From Dankookia rubra (GTDB lineage: Bacteria; Pseudomonadota; Alphaproteobacteria; Acetobacterales; Acetobacteraceae), in the NCBI RefSeq assembly GCF_004355005.1, contig NZ_SMSJ01000006.1, positions 62,001 through 126,000 of the forward strand: a stretch of DNA of 64,000 nucleotides, written 5' to 3'. The notes below the pieces were generated by a model. The model did no database searches. It saw nothing but the letters and a program-made list of their open reading frames with translations, and was not told the origin of the DNA. Shown here one piece after another: positions 20,700 to 28,945 of the stretch (position 1 is its first letter; every line of letters starts with the position of its first letter). The position numbers and the translations under genes were made by a program.

Positions 20700-21233
20700 A
20701 TGTCCTACAACCTTGAGAAAGAACTCGAAGCCGACATTCGTCTGAATACCTGGCTCCGCCGCTGCAACGGGGCCATGTCGGAGACGCTGGTCTGGTTGAC
20801 CGTGGTGACGTCGTTTGCCTTGACCGTCGTGGCGTCCGTGTTTCCGGATGCGAAAGTCTTCAGCAATCTGACCTTCATCGCGTTGTTGTCGCCGCTGCCC
20901 GGCATCCTCACCGTCATTCGCACTGCGCTCGGTCCGAACCGGAAGGCGGCCTTCTTCGTCGAGAAGGAAGCCAGGCTGAAGAACATCCGCCGCAGGCTCG
21001 GCGCGTGTGTCATCGACGCCAAGGAAGCCGCGAGCGAATGGTGCGCGCTTGAGGAAGACGCCATGCGCCGGTGGCAGGAGATCATGCGACTGGAAGGTGA
21101 AGGGTCTTACGGCAGCCAGTCCGGTGGCGCATCGCCGCAGCCTAGTGCGAGCTTGGACGCAGCGCGCCTCAAGCTGCCGAGGAAGGGGCAGACCGAAAGA
21201 CCTGCCGGGGCAGGCGACGGACCTATGCCCTGA
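20700..21233 (+). CDS. Two-helix membrane protein, possibly SLATT-like
   Basis: 177-residue protein of uncertain family. Residues about 1-26 are a charged amphipathic helix. Two hydrophobic segments follow (about 28-47 and 54-74), then a long charged helix (NRKAAFFVEKEARLKNI onward) and a disordered Ser/Pro-rich tail. This layout resembles SLATT-domain proteins, some of which act as membrane effectors in nucleotide-signalled defence. No partner nucleotidyltransferase or NTPase is adjacent. Base composition is less GC-rich than neighbours, which hints at transfer. Function not assigned. Confidence 0.6.
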   Translation: MSYNLEKELEADIRLNTWLRRCNGAMSETLVWLTVVTSFALTVVASVFPDAKVFSNLTFIALLSPLPGILTVIRTALGPNRKAAFFVEKEARLKNIRRRLGACVIDAKEAASEWCALEEDAMRRWQEIMRLEGEGSYGSQSGGASPQPSASLDAARLKLPRKGQTERPAGAGDGPMP

Positions 21234-21421
21234 TAGGGCGCCGCATCCGATACCACCTGCGTTAGCGCCGGGCCCGCGGCGGGACGGGCCGCATGGGGCT
21301 GGTTCGCCGAATGGCCGCTGCGGATCGCGTGCCGCAGCACGCCTCCCGGCCGGTGCGGGCACCGCTGGACCGGGTCCTCCGCGAAGGCGGGGAACATGCC
21401 GCCTTCCCGCCCCGCCTCTTC

Positions 21422-22936
21422 CTACCGCGGCACCACCGGAAACGTCGCCGCCATCGCCCAGGCCAGCGCCAGCGCATTGGCCAGCGCCGCCGGCAGCGGC
21501 GACCCCGTGGCGCGGAAGCTCCAGCGGCCGAACAGCCCGAAGACCACCAGAAAGACCAGCATCACCGGCACGATGATGATCAGGAAGAACAGCCGCCGCG
21601 CGTCGAGCGCCACCGCGCCGAGCAGCGAAAGCAGGAACAGCGCCTTGGTCGCCGGATAGGCCAGCCGCGCCGCCGCTGTCCCGCGCGTCGCCCATTCGTC
21701 CGCCAGGAACCAGGGCAGGGTGCCGAGCAGGATCAGCGGCACCAGCCAGGCGCGGTGCGGCGCCGGCAGGAAGGACAGCACGAAGCGGTCGAGCGCGAGG
21801 CCCAAGCCGAGGATGGCATAGGCGGCGATCGCCAGCGCCGCGACGGCGACGGCCAGCGGGGCGGCGCGCGCGCCCGGCGCCTCGCCGCGCCGCGCCCACC
21901 ACAACCCGGCCGCGGTCAGCGCGCCGTAGGCCGCGCAATGCACCGTCAGGTAGTCGCCGAGCAGGATGGGCAGGAAGCCGGTGGGCAGCAGCCGCAGCAG
22001 CAGCGGCGTGGCGACGGCGGGCAGCACCGCCACCGGCCAGAAGCGCCGCCAGGGCAGGCCGCCGCCGCCCGGCGCCGCCGCGGCGCGCGGCAGCAGGTGC
22101 GAGAGCGGCCAGGCCAGCGCCAGCAGCCCGCCGAGCAGCAGGCCGATCGCGCCGCCGCGCGCGTCGAGCATTCCCTCGCCGTCGCGGCCGAAGGCGGCGT
22201 TCAGCCAGGCGCGGGCCTCGGCCAGGCTCTGCCGGGCATAGAGGATGCCGATATGCTCGACCCCCTGCACCAGCACCAGGCGGCGGGCGGTGCCGGCGTC
22301 GAACGCGCCATAGGTCGTCTCGGGCTCCGGCGGGCCGGGAGAGGCCAGCGCCACGATCCGCCGCGCCGCCTCCTGCAGGAAGGCGGGCTCCCAGGCCCCC
22401 ACCGCGACCAGCAGGTTGCGCGGCTGGTCGGCCGTGACCTCCGGCCCGAAGCCGGAGAAGGCCACGGTCGCCGCGGCCTCCGGCCGGGCGAAGGCCCAGC
22501 GGATGACGATGTCGGCCGCCATGGAATGGCCGAGCAGCGCCAGCCGCCCGTCGCCGAGCGGCCGCGCCGCCGCGGCCACCCGGCCCAGCGCCTCGAGCAG
22601 CACGCCCGAGGCCGCCTTGTCGTCCGACAGCCCGCCCGAGAGCGGCGTGGGGTTCCGGCCATGGCCGGGGAAGTCGAAGGTCACCGCGGTGAAGCCGGCC
22701 TGGGCGAGCGTGGTGGCGAAGGGCTGCATCATCTGCTGCGAGCCGGCGAAGCCATGCGCGATGACGACGACCGGCGCCGCGCCGCCGGATGCGGGGCGGT
22801 AGACCGTCGCCGGGATCTCCCCCACCGCCAGCGGCGCCACCGCCAGCCCGCCGAGCGGCGCGCGCAGCCGCGTCAGGCCGAGCGCAATGCCGGCCAGGGC
22901 CAGGAGGGTCACCATTCCCAGGGCAAGACGCCGCAC
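21422..22936 (-). CDS. Alpha/beta hydrolase with C-terminal polytopic membrane domain
   Basis: 504-residue protein. An N-terminal membrane segment (about 5-22) precedes an alpha/beta hydrolase domain. That domain has HGFAGSQQ (61-68) and the nucleophile elbow LLGHSMAAD (Ser138). A His in VQGVEHIGIL lies near residue 230. The C-terminal half (about 260-504) has six or more hydrophobic segments. GTG 22936 is preferred, with GGGGA upstream. The gene is divergent from crtB, and the 124-bp intergenic contains a perfect PpsR-type site, so shared control is possible. Substrate unknown. Confidence 0.75.
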   Translation of the reverse strand: MRRLALGMVTLLALAGIALGLTRLRAPLGGLAVAPLAVGEIPATVYRPASGGAAPVVVIAHGFAGSQQMMQPFATTLAQAGFTAVTFDFPGHGRNPTPLSGGLSDDKAASGVLLEALGRVAAAARPLGDGRLALLGHSMAADIVIRWAFARPEAAATVAFSGFGPEVTADQPRNLLVAVGAWEPAFLQEAARRIVALASPGPPEPETTYGAFDAGTARRLVLVQGVEHIGILYARQSLAEARAWLNAAFGRDGEGMLDARGGAIGLLLGGLLALAWPLSHLLPRAAAAPGGGGLPWRRFWPVAVLPAVATPLLLRLLPTGFLPILLGDYLTVHCAAYGALTAAGLWWARRGEAPGARAAPLAVAVAALAIAAYAILGLGLALDRFVLSFLPAPHRAWLVPLILLGTLPWFLADEWATRGTAAARLAYPATKALFLLSLLGAVALDARRLFFLIIIVPVMLVFLVVFGLFGRWSFRATGSPLPAALANALALAWAMAATFPVVPR

Positions 22937-22978
22937 CCGATTTGTCCCCGTTGTCTGACGTTTTGCCCTGGCCACGAC

Positions 22979-22996
22979 TGTCAGGCTGGATTTACA
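22979..22996. promoter_or_regulatory. PpsR/CrtJ-type operator upstream of crtB
   Basis: TGTCAGGCTGGATTTACA matches TGT-N12-ACA exactly. It lies between the divergent hydrolase gene and crtB. A TGT half-site lies at 22952-22954, but its partner half is absent. Confidence 0.65.
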
Positions 22997-23060
22997 GTAA
23001 CCGATCAACGGGTTTCCGACAGCCGCGGCGCAGACCGCGCGCCTCCAGATGGGGTCCAAG

Positions 23061-24110
23061 ATGCGTCTGTCCCGGCAAGAACCCGTTCTCGGCCCCGAAG
23101 ACCTCGCCGCCTGCCGGGCGCTGCTCGCCGGCGGGTCGAAAAGCTTCCACGCGGCCTCCCGGTTGCTGCCGCGGCGGATCGCCGAGCCGGCCACCGCGCT
23201 CTATGCCTTCTGCCGGGTCGCCGACGACGTCATCGACCTCGACCCCGGCCCTGCCGCGCTGGCCGGGCTGCAGGACCGGCTGCGGCGGGCCTATGAGGGC
23301 CGGCCGCTGCCGATGGCCGCCGACCGGGCGCTGGCCTCGGTCATCGCCCGCTACGCCATCCCCCGCGCGGTGCCGGAGGCGCTGCTGGAAGGCTTCGCCT
23401 GGGACCGCGCCGGGCGGCGCTACGAGACGCTGGCCGACCTCACCGCCTATGCCGCCCGCGTCGCCGGCACGGTCGGCGCCATGATGGCGCTGCTGATGGA
23501 GGAGCGGAGGCCGGCGGTGCTGGCCCGCGCCTGCGACCTCGGCGTCGCCATGCAATTCTCCAACATCGCCCGCGACGTCGGCGAGGATGCCCGGGCCGGG
23601 CGGCTCTACCTGCCCATGGCGTGGATGCGGGAGGCCGGGCTCGACCCCGAGGCTTGGCTGGCCGACCCGGTCTTCGATGCCCGGCTGGCCGGGGTGGTGC
23701 GGCGGCTGCTGGCCGAGGCGGCGGCGCTTTATCGCCGCTCGGAGGCCGGGATCGCCCGGCTGCCGCTCTCCTGCCGCCCGGGAATCGGCGCCGCGCGCTG
23801 GATCTATGCCGAGATCGGCCACCAGGTGGCGCGGGAGGGCTTCGACAGCGTTTCCCGCCGCGCCGTGGTCTCGGGCCGGCGCAAGGCGGCGCTGCTGGCC
23901 CGCAGCCTCGGCGCCATCGCCCTGCCGGCCGGCGCCACCGACGCGCCCTGCCTGCCGGAAACGCGCTTCCTGGTCGAGGCGGTGGCGGCCGAGCCGCGCC
24001 GCCTGCGCCCGGCGCCGCCGGACCGGCGCCTCGGCCAGCAGGTGGGCTGGATGCTCGACCTGATGCTGCGGCTGGAGCAGGAGCGGCCGCTGAACGGCGG
24101 CATGCGCTAA
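23061..24110 (+). CDS. crtB: CrtB, phytoene synthase
   Basis: Condenses two geranylgeranyl diphosphates to phytoene, the first committed carotenoid step. The product, about 349 residues, has AFCRVADDVIDLD (first Asp-rich motif) and FSNIARDVGEDARAGRLYLP (second Asp-rich motif). GSKSFHAASRLLP lies at the N-terminus. ATG 23061 is preferred over 23049 because GATGGGGT precedes it. crtI, the usual upstream neighbour, is absent. tspO follows 56 bp downstream. Confidence 0.95.
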   Translation: MRLSRQEPVLGPEDLAACRALLAGGSKSFHAASRLLPRRIAEPATALYAFCRVADDVIDLDPGPAALAGLQDRLRRAYEGRPLPMAADRALASVIARYAIPRAVPEALLEGFAWDRAGRRYETLADLTAYAARVAGTVGAMMALLMEERRPAVLARACDLGVAMQFSNIARDVGEDARAGRLYLPMAWMREAGLDPEAWLADPVFDARLAGVVRRLLAEAAALYRRSEAGIARLPLSCRPGIGAARWIYAEIGHQVAREGFDSVSRRAVVSGRRKAALLARSLGAIALPAGATDAPCLPETRFLVEAVAAEPRRLRPAPPDRRLGQQVGWMLDLMLRLEQERPLNGGMR

Positions 24111-24166
24111 ACCGAAGCGGCCATCGCCGCGTTCCGCTGCGCATCGAAGCGGCGGAGGCGGTTTGC

Positions 24167-24706
24167 ATGGGTCAGTCCCTGGTCGAGACGGCGCGCGGCG
24201 CGCTGGCGCCGCGGCGGGTCGGCGACGGCGACATCGCCACGGCGCTGGCGGTCTGCGGCGGGGCGGTGCTAGCCTCGGCGCTGCTGGCGGCGCGCTGGTC
24301 GCCCTCCCCGGTGCATGGGCGCATCCGGCGGGACTACGAACGCTTGGAGAAGCCGCCCTTCAACCCGCCCGATGCCGCCTTCGCCATCTGGGGGCCGATC
24401 TATGCGGCGCTGACGGTCTCCGGCGCCCGGCTGTGGAATGCCCGGCCGAGCCCGGCGCGCAGCCGCGCCCTGGCGCATTGGTGGGGCATCCAGGGGCTGA
24501 ACGCCGTCTGGGTGTGGCTCGGCTTCGGCAAGCGGCTGCGCGGCGCGGCGACGCTGGAAGCGGCCGTCACGGTGGTGAATGCCGCGGCCTATGTGGAGAC
24601 CGCCCGCAAGGTGGACCGGCCGGCGGCCTGGCTCGCGGTGCCCTATGCCGCCTGGATCGGCTTCGCGGCGCTGCTGAGCGAGGAACTGTGGCGGCGGAAC
24701 CGGTAG
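24167..24706 (+). CDS. tspO: TspO/MBR family tryptophan-rich sensory protein
   Basis: Outer-membrane or membrane porphyrin-binding protein. In Rhodobacter, TspO (crtK) next to crtB negatively affects photosynthesis gene expression in response to oxygen. The 179-residue product has five hydrophobic segments. The family signatures are EKPPFNPPDAAFAIWGPIYA and WWGIQGLNAVWVWLGF. ATG 24167 with GGCGGAGGCG upstream. Its N-terminus carries about 25 extra residues compared with typical TspO. Downstream lies a repeat and then the bchE promoter. Confidence 0.92.
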   Translation: MGQSLVETARGALAPRRVGDGDIATALAVCGGAVLASALLAARWSPSPVHGRIRRDYERLEKPPFNPPDAAFAIWGPIYAALTVSGARLWNARPSPARSRALAHWWGIQGLNAVWVWLGFGKRLRGAATLEAAVTVVNAAAYVETARKVDRPAAWLAVPYAAWIGFAALLSEELWRRNR

Positions 24707-24724
24707 GCAAGGAAGGCAAGGCCA

Positions 24725-24846
24725 GGGAGGAGGTATCCTCCCAGGACCCTTTTCTGTTTTTCTGAGTCTTGCGTGCGCCGCGTGGCGGCAGCCGACTCAT
24801 GAAAGGAAGGGGCGGGGCTCGGGAAGGGACACCCGTTTCCCTTCCC
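24725..24846. repeat. Nested-palindrome intergenic repeat, copy A
   Basis: Left hairpin GGGAGGA/TCCTCCC (24725-24742, 4-nt loop) and right hairpin GGGAAGGGA/TCCCTTCCC (24821-24846) flank inner arms TTTCTGAGTC and GACTCATGAAA. The layout equals copies B-E at 43-55 kb. It begins 18 bp after the tspO stop. Confidence 0.75.
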
Positions 24847-24852
24847 AACCAG

Positions 24853-24895
24853 TGTCATTTGAAACCGATTTGATCTCTGTCAAGGTGACCTGACA
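24853..24895. promoter_or_regulatory. bchE control region: PpsR-type sites plus FNR-like site
   Basis: A perfect TGT-N12-ACA, TGTCAAGGTGACCTGACA, lies at 24878-24895. A degenerate one (TGT...ATT) lies at 24853-24870, 7 bp upstream. TTGATCTCTGTCAA at 24870-24883 matches the FNR/FnrL consensus TTGAT-N4-ATCAA in nine of ten positions and overlaps the PpsR site. Anaerobic activation with aerobic repression would suit bchE. Confidence 0.65.
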
Positions 24896-24946
24896 ATTCC
24901 CCGGGCAGCCTCCCAGTGCCGGCCGAAGCCGGGGGAGGCCCAAGCG

Positions 24947-26549
24947 ATGCGCATCGTCCTGATCCACCCGAACTACCATTCGGGCGGCGCCGAGATCGCC
25001 GGCACCTGGCCGCCGGCCTGGGTCGCCTATCTCTCCGGTTTCCTGAAGGCGGCCGGCTATGCCGACATCACCTTCATCGACGCAATGACCGAGCAGCTCG
25101 ACCACGCGCAGGTGCGGGAACGGCTGGGCGCGCTGCGGCCCGACCTGGTCGGCTGCACCGCCATCACCCCCGCGATCTACGAGGCCGAGGCGATCCTGCG
25201 CATCGCCAAGGAGGCTTGCCCGCAGGCGGTGACCGTCCTGGGCGGCATCCACGGCACCTTCATGTACGGCCAGGTTCTCGCCGAGGCGCCCTGGATCGAC
25301 GCCATCGTGGGCGGGGAGGGGGAGCAGGTGCTGCTCGACCTGGTCCGCTGCGTCGAGGCGGGCCGCTGGCCGGCGGAACGCGCCGGCGTCAAGGGCATCG
25401 CCTATGGCGAAGCGGGCCAGGCGGTGGCGACCCCCGCCGCGGCGCCGATCGCCGACATGGACCGCATCACGCCGGACTGGGGCATCCTCGACTGGCAGCG
25501 CTACATCTACACGCCGACCGGCACGCGCGTCGCGATCCCCAACCTGGCGCGCGGCTGCCCCTTCACCTGCAGCTTCTGCAGCCAGTGGAAATTCTGGCGC
25601 GACTACCGGGTGCGCGACCCCCGCAAGGTGGTGGACGAGATCGAAGGGCTGGTGCGCGACCACCAGGTCGGCTTCTTCATCCTGGCGGACGAGGAACCAA
25701 CCATCCACAGGAAGAAGTTCGTCGAGTTCTGCGAGCTTCTGGTCGAGCGCAGGCTGCCCGTGCTCTGGGGCATCAACACCCGTGTCACCGACATCCTGCG
25801 GGACGAGGCGCTGCTGCCGCTCTACCGCAAGGCCGGGCTGATCCACGTCTCGCTCGGCACGGAAGCCGCGGCGCAGTTGAAGCTCGAGCGCTTCAACAAG
25901 GAGACGACGATCGCCCAGAACAGGAAGGCCATCCAGCTGCTGCGCGCCAACGGCATCGTTGCCGAGGCGCAGTTCATCGTCGGACTCGAGAACGAGACGG
26001 CGGAGACGCTGGAGGAGACCTACCGCATGGCGCTCGACTGGAACCCGGACATGGCGAATTGGGCGATGTACACGCCCTGGCCCTTCAGCGACCTGTTCCA
26101 GGAACTCGGCGACAAGGTCGAGGTCTTCGACTTCTCGAAGTACAATTTCGTCACGCCGATCATGAAGCCGGACGCGATGGACCGGGCGACGCTGCTCGAC
26201 CGCACCATGGCGAACTACCGGCGCTTCTACCTGCGCAAGTCCTTCCTCGGCTACCCGTTCGAGCGCGACAAGGCGAAGCGGAAGTATCTGCTGGGCTGCC
26301 TCAAGGCCTTCCTGAAATCCGGCTTCCGGCGGACCTTCTACGACCTTGGCAAGGTCGGCTACTGGGGGCCGCAGACCAAGACATCGGTCGACTTCCATTT
26401 CGACGCGACGCGCACGATGAGCGCGGCGGCGGCGCGCGCCGCACAACGCGATGTGGAAGACCATGCACCGTCCCAAGGCGAAGCTGCCGGCGGCCAACGT
26501 CAAAGCCTGCGGTGGCGGCACGGAGCAACTGCCCGAAAGCGTCGAGTAG
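24947..26549 (+). CDS. bchE: BchE, anaerobic Mg-protoporphyrin cyclase (apparent 3' frameshift)
   Basis: Oxygen-independent ring E cyclase with N-terminal B12-binding domain (about 1-150) and radical SAM domain. The SAM motif CPFTCSFC uses C204, C208 and C211. [13 protein letters not shown] and [16 protein letters not shown] are typical. Similarity runs in one frame to about 26440 (HFDATRTMS). The expected C-terminal tail [15 protein letters not shown]...[11 protein letters not shown] is encoded in the +1 frame from 26451, ending at TAG 26547-26549, one base before bchJ. In the original frame no stop occurs for over 2 kb. A one-base gain or two-base loss in the GC-repeat tract near 26420-26450, real or a sequencing error, explains this. 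Confidence 0.9.
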
Positions 26550-27143
26550 ATGGACGGCGGCGCGCATCCCGGCGGCCGGATCGGGCCGAACGCCATCACC
26601 CGGATGGCCGAGGCGCTGCCGGCCGACGCCGTCGATGCGCTCTTTGCCGAGGCCGGCCTCGCCGCCTATCGCCGCGCCCCACCGGCCGGGATGGTGGCGG
26701 AGCGCGAGGTCGCCGCGCTGCACCGCGTGCTGCGGGCGCGGCTCGACCGCGCGGCCTATGCCGCGGCCGCCTGGGAAGCCGGGCTGCGCACCGGCGACTA
26801 CCTGCTGGCCAACCGCATCCCGCGCCTGGCGCAAGGGCTGCTGCGCGCGCTGCCGGCAGCCCTGGCCGCGCGCCTGCTTTGCGCCGCGATCCGCCGGCAT
26901 GCCTGGACCTTTGCCGGCAGCGGCGCCTTCGCCGCCAGGCCCGGCACGCCGACCCTGCTTTCTATCGCGGGCTGCCCGCTCTGCCGCGGCGCGGTGTCCG
27001 GCCAGCCCGCCTGCGGCTATTTCGCCGCGAGCTTCGAGCGGCTGTTCAGCCGCCTGGTGCATCGCCGCGCCCGCGTGACCGAGACCGCCTGCGCGGCGAT
27101 GGGCGATCCCGCCTGCGTCTTCGCGGTGACCTATACCCGCTGA
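26550..27143 (+). CDS. bchJ: BchJ, V4R-domain bacteriochlorophyll biosynthesis protein
   Basis: 197-residue protein. BchJ was first proposed as a 4-vinyl reductase and is now viewed more as an accessory affecting divinyl intermediate levels. The C-terminal V4R-type region has a cysteine-rich [11 protein letters not shown] motif and [15 protein letters not shown]. The N-terminal half is helical ([16 protein letters not shown]). ATG 26550 is directly adjacent to the inferred bchE stop, as expected for a bchE-bchJ operon. The last 13 bp overlap the convergent VOC gene. Confidence 0.9.
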   Translation: MDGGAHPGGRIGPNAITRMAEALPADAVDALFAEAGLAAYRRAPPAGMVAEREVAALHRVLRARLDRAAYAAAAWEAGLRTGDYLLANRIPRLAQGLLRALPAALAARLLCAAIRRHAWTFAGSGAFAARPGTPTLLSIAGCPLCRGAVSGQPACGYFAASFERLFSRLVHRRARVTETACAAMGDPACVFAVTYTR

Positions 27144-27919
27144 TTGACCTCGATCACGTTGGAGGCGGGGTCGAGCAGGTAGATCTGCCGCATGCCGGCC
27201 ATGGCATAGACCCCGGCATCCGACACCAGCACGCCCGCCGCTTCCAGCCGTGCCTTCACCGCGCCGACATCCGGCACGCAGAAGGCCGGGTGGCCGCCGA
27301 TCGAGGGGTTGTGGGCGAAGCCGTTGCGCAGCGCGAAGCCGGGATCGGGGCGGATGATGTGCAGGCCGCTGTTGTCGGTGCCGAGCGTCAGCACCGAAAG
27401 TTCCGCCGGGTCGATGCTGAAGTCGCCGCGCGCGGCCGGCGCCTGCCAGCGCCCTTCGCGCATCCCGGCCATCTCGACGTAGAAGGCCGTGGCCTCCCGC
27501 ACGTCGGCCGCGGGCAGGTTGACGTGGTGGACGTGCCAGCCGGGCTCGGGCGCGGCTGGCCCCCGCGCGACGAAGGCGACGAGGTTCGATGCCGGGTCGA
27601 GCGTCCAGAGCGCGTCGGTGCCGAATTCCGCCCGCTCTGCCTCGAGGCAGGGCAGCGCCGCCCGGCCGAGGTTGCCGGCGACCCGGTGCAGGTCATCCAC
27701 GGCAATCGCCACGTGCCGCGCCCCGGCGGGGCCGAGCAGCCCGCCCGCCGTGCGGGACAGCACCCGGTCGGGCCGCTGCAGCCGGAGGCCCGGGCCGAAT
27801 TCGAGCGTCCGCGCGTCGCGGTGCCGCGGCGCGCCGAGGCCGAGCAGCGTGCCGAAGACATGCCCGGATGCGGCCAGGTCGTGCGCCGCCAGCGACGCTC
27901 CCAGAATGGACCAGGTCAT
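27131..27919 (-). CDS. VOC-family (glyoxalase/dioxygenase-like) protein
   Basis: 262-residue protein with two vicinal-oxygen-chelate modules (about 1-120 and 125-262). The second carries [24 protein letters not shown] and ends [18 protein letters not shown], typical of extradiol-dioxygenase-like folds with His/Glu metal ligands. The start MTWSILG at 27919 has GGGAGGGAAG upstream. The gene converges on bchJ. Substrate unknown; probably not part of pigment synthesis. Confidence 0.82.
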   Translation of the reverse strand: MTWSILGASLAAHDLAASGHVFGTLLGLGAPRHRDARTLEFGPGLRLQRPDRVLSRTAGGLLGPAGARHVAIAVDDLHRVAGNLGRAALPCLEAERAEFGTDALWTLDPASNLVAFVARGPAAPEPGWHVHHVNLPAADVREATAFYVEMAGMREGRWQAPAARGDFSIDPAELSVLTLGTDNSGLHIIRPDPGFALRNGFAHNPSIGGHPAFCVPDVGAVKARLEAAGVLVSDAGVYAMAGMRQIYLLDPASNVIEVNQRV

Positions 27920-27976
27920 GTGGCGCTTCCCTCCCGGCCCGCAGGGTCCCACGCGCACCCGGCGCCAGCAAGCGGA

Positions 27977-28267
27977 TCAGCCGGCCTCCCGCGCCCAGCT
28001 GACCTCCGGCGGGTCGCGGAACGCGAAGCGCAGCAGGTGGCGGGCGACGACATCCTCCAGCCCCGGCAGCGCCGCCGGGTCGGCGGCCTCGATCCGCAGG
28101 GCCAGCACGTCGCCCTCGGCCGCCAGCGCGCAGGTGCCGGCGGGGAAGGCGATGCTGCCGCTGGTCTCCGCCAGCGTCACCGGCAGCCTGTGGGCGAAGT
28201 GCCGGCAGAGCTGGCCGAGGTACCGGCGGGGCTGCTCCATGGCCACCCGCGCGACGGAGGCCGGCAT
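27977..28267 (-). CDS. DUF2218 domain protein
   Basis: 96-residue protein with the DUF2218 pattern: [16 protein letters not shown], a central [21 protein letters not shown] and [12 protein letters not shown] at the end. DUF2218 domains are often fused to, or encoded near, siderophore-interacting FAD reductases. The ATG at 28267 overlaps the stop of the PadR gene by one base (TGATG); a GTG at 28270 is an alternative. Co-translated with the regulator. Confidence 0.8.
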   Translation of the reverse strand: MPASVARVAMEQPRRYLGQLCRHFAHRLPVTLAETSGSIAFPAGTCALAAEGDVLALRIEAADPAALPGLEDVVARHLLRFAFRDPPEVSWAREAG

Positions 28268-28845
28268 CACGTGCGCTCCACCGCGACGGCGGCGGCATCC
28301 AGTGCCGCGGCCACGGCATTCGCCGCCTCCTCGGTCAGGGGCCCGCGGCCGAGGCGCAGGCGCAACGCCAGCTTCAGGTTCTCCATGGCGCGGGCGACCT
28401 GGGGCGCCGGCCCGCCGCCAAGCCGCCGCCCGGCTTCCTCCATCCGGGCGAGCAGGGCCTCGACCGTCGCGCGGTTGGCCTCAAGGAAGGCGCGGCCCTC
28501 GGCGGTGAGCTCGAGCTGCTTGCGGCTGCCCTCGCCGGCGGTGGCGGCGACGTGGCCGAGCTCCTCCAGCATGGTCAGGGTCGGGTAGATCACGCCGGGG
28601 CTGGGGCTATAGGCGCCGCCGACCCGCTCCTCGATTGCCTTGATGATCTCGTAGCCATGTCGCGGCTTCTCGGCGATCAGCCGGAGGACGACCAGGCGCA
28701 GGTCGCCCTGGCCGAAGAAGCGGCCGCGGCCGAAGCTGCCGCGGCCATGCCGGCCGCCGCCAAGGTCGAAGCGGTCCGGGCCGTGCTCGCCACGGGCGAA
28801 GCGGCGGCCGTGGCAATGCGGGTGGTGGATGGGTCGGTGATGCAT
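28267..28845 (-). CDS. PadR-family regulator resembling metal-responsive YqjI
   Basis: 192-residue regulator. Residues 1-45 are rich in His, Gly and Arg ([15 protein letters not shown], then [17 protein letters not shown]), followed by the PadR winged helix ([39 protein letters not shown]). This layout matches E. coli YqjI, a nickel/iron-responsive repressor of the ferric reductase YqjH. The neighbour DUF2218 gene supports an iron theme. An 18-bp perfect palindrome lies 30 bp upstream of the start. Metal response is inferred. Confidence 0.87.
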   Translation of the reverse strand: MHHRPIHHPHCHGRRFARGEHGPDRFDLGGGRHGRGSFGRGRFFGQGDLRLVVLRLIAEKPRHGYEIIKAIEERVGGAYSPSPGVIYPTLTMLEELGHVAATAGEGSRKQLELTAEGRAFLEANRATVEALLARMEEAGRRLGGGPAPQVARAMENLKLALRLRLGRGPLTEEAANAVAAALDAAAVAVERT

Positions 28846-28875
28846 GCATATCCCTTGTGAATGCCTTTCGGCGTA

Positions 28876-28893
28876 TCTTAGATATATCTAAGA
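28876..28893. promoter_or_regulatory. 18-bp palindrome, candidate PadR operator
   Basis: TCTTAGATATATCTAAGA is a perfect 18-bp palindrome in very AT-rich sequence, 30 bp upstream of the PadR start. PadR repressors commonly bind such inverted repeats in their own promoters. Confidence 0.7.
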
Positions 28894-28945
28894 ACGACAT
28901 TCGCAAGGGGGGTAGCCGGCGCGGCCTGCCGCGCCGGCCTGCCGG

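Noticed and set aside
22952..22969. Second PpsR site upstream of the crtB operator
   Set aside because: Only the TGT half is present (ends CCT) and the spacing is 9 bp, so it was not called a site.
21293..23296. Plus-strand 667-codon open frame opposite the hydrolase gene
   Set aside because: Gln/Arg-rich shadow; the minus-strand frame has clear hydrolase motifs and membrane segments.
26550..28588. Continuation of the bchE frame through bchJ to 28588
   Set aside because: The translation after the frameshift is Arg/Ala-rich nonsense; it is the shadow of bchJ and downstream genes on the other strand.
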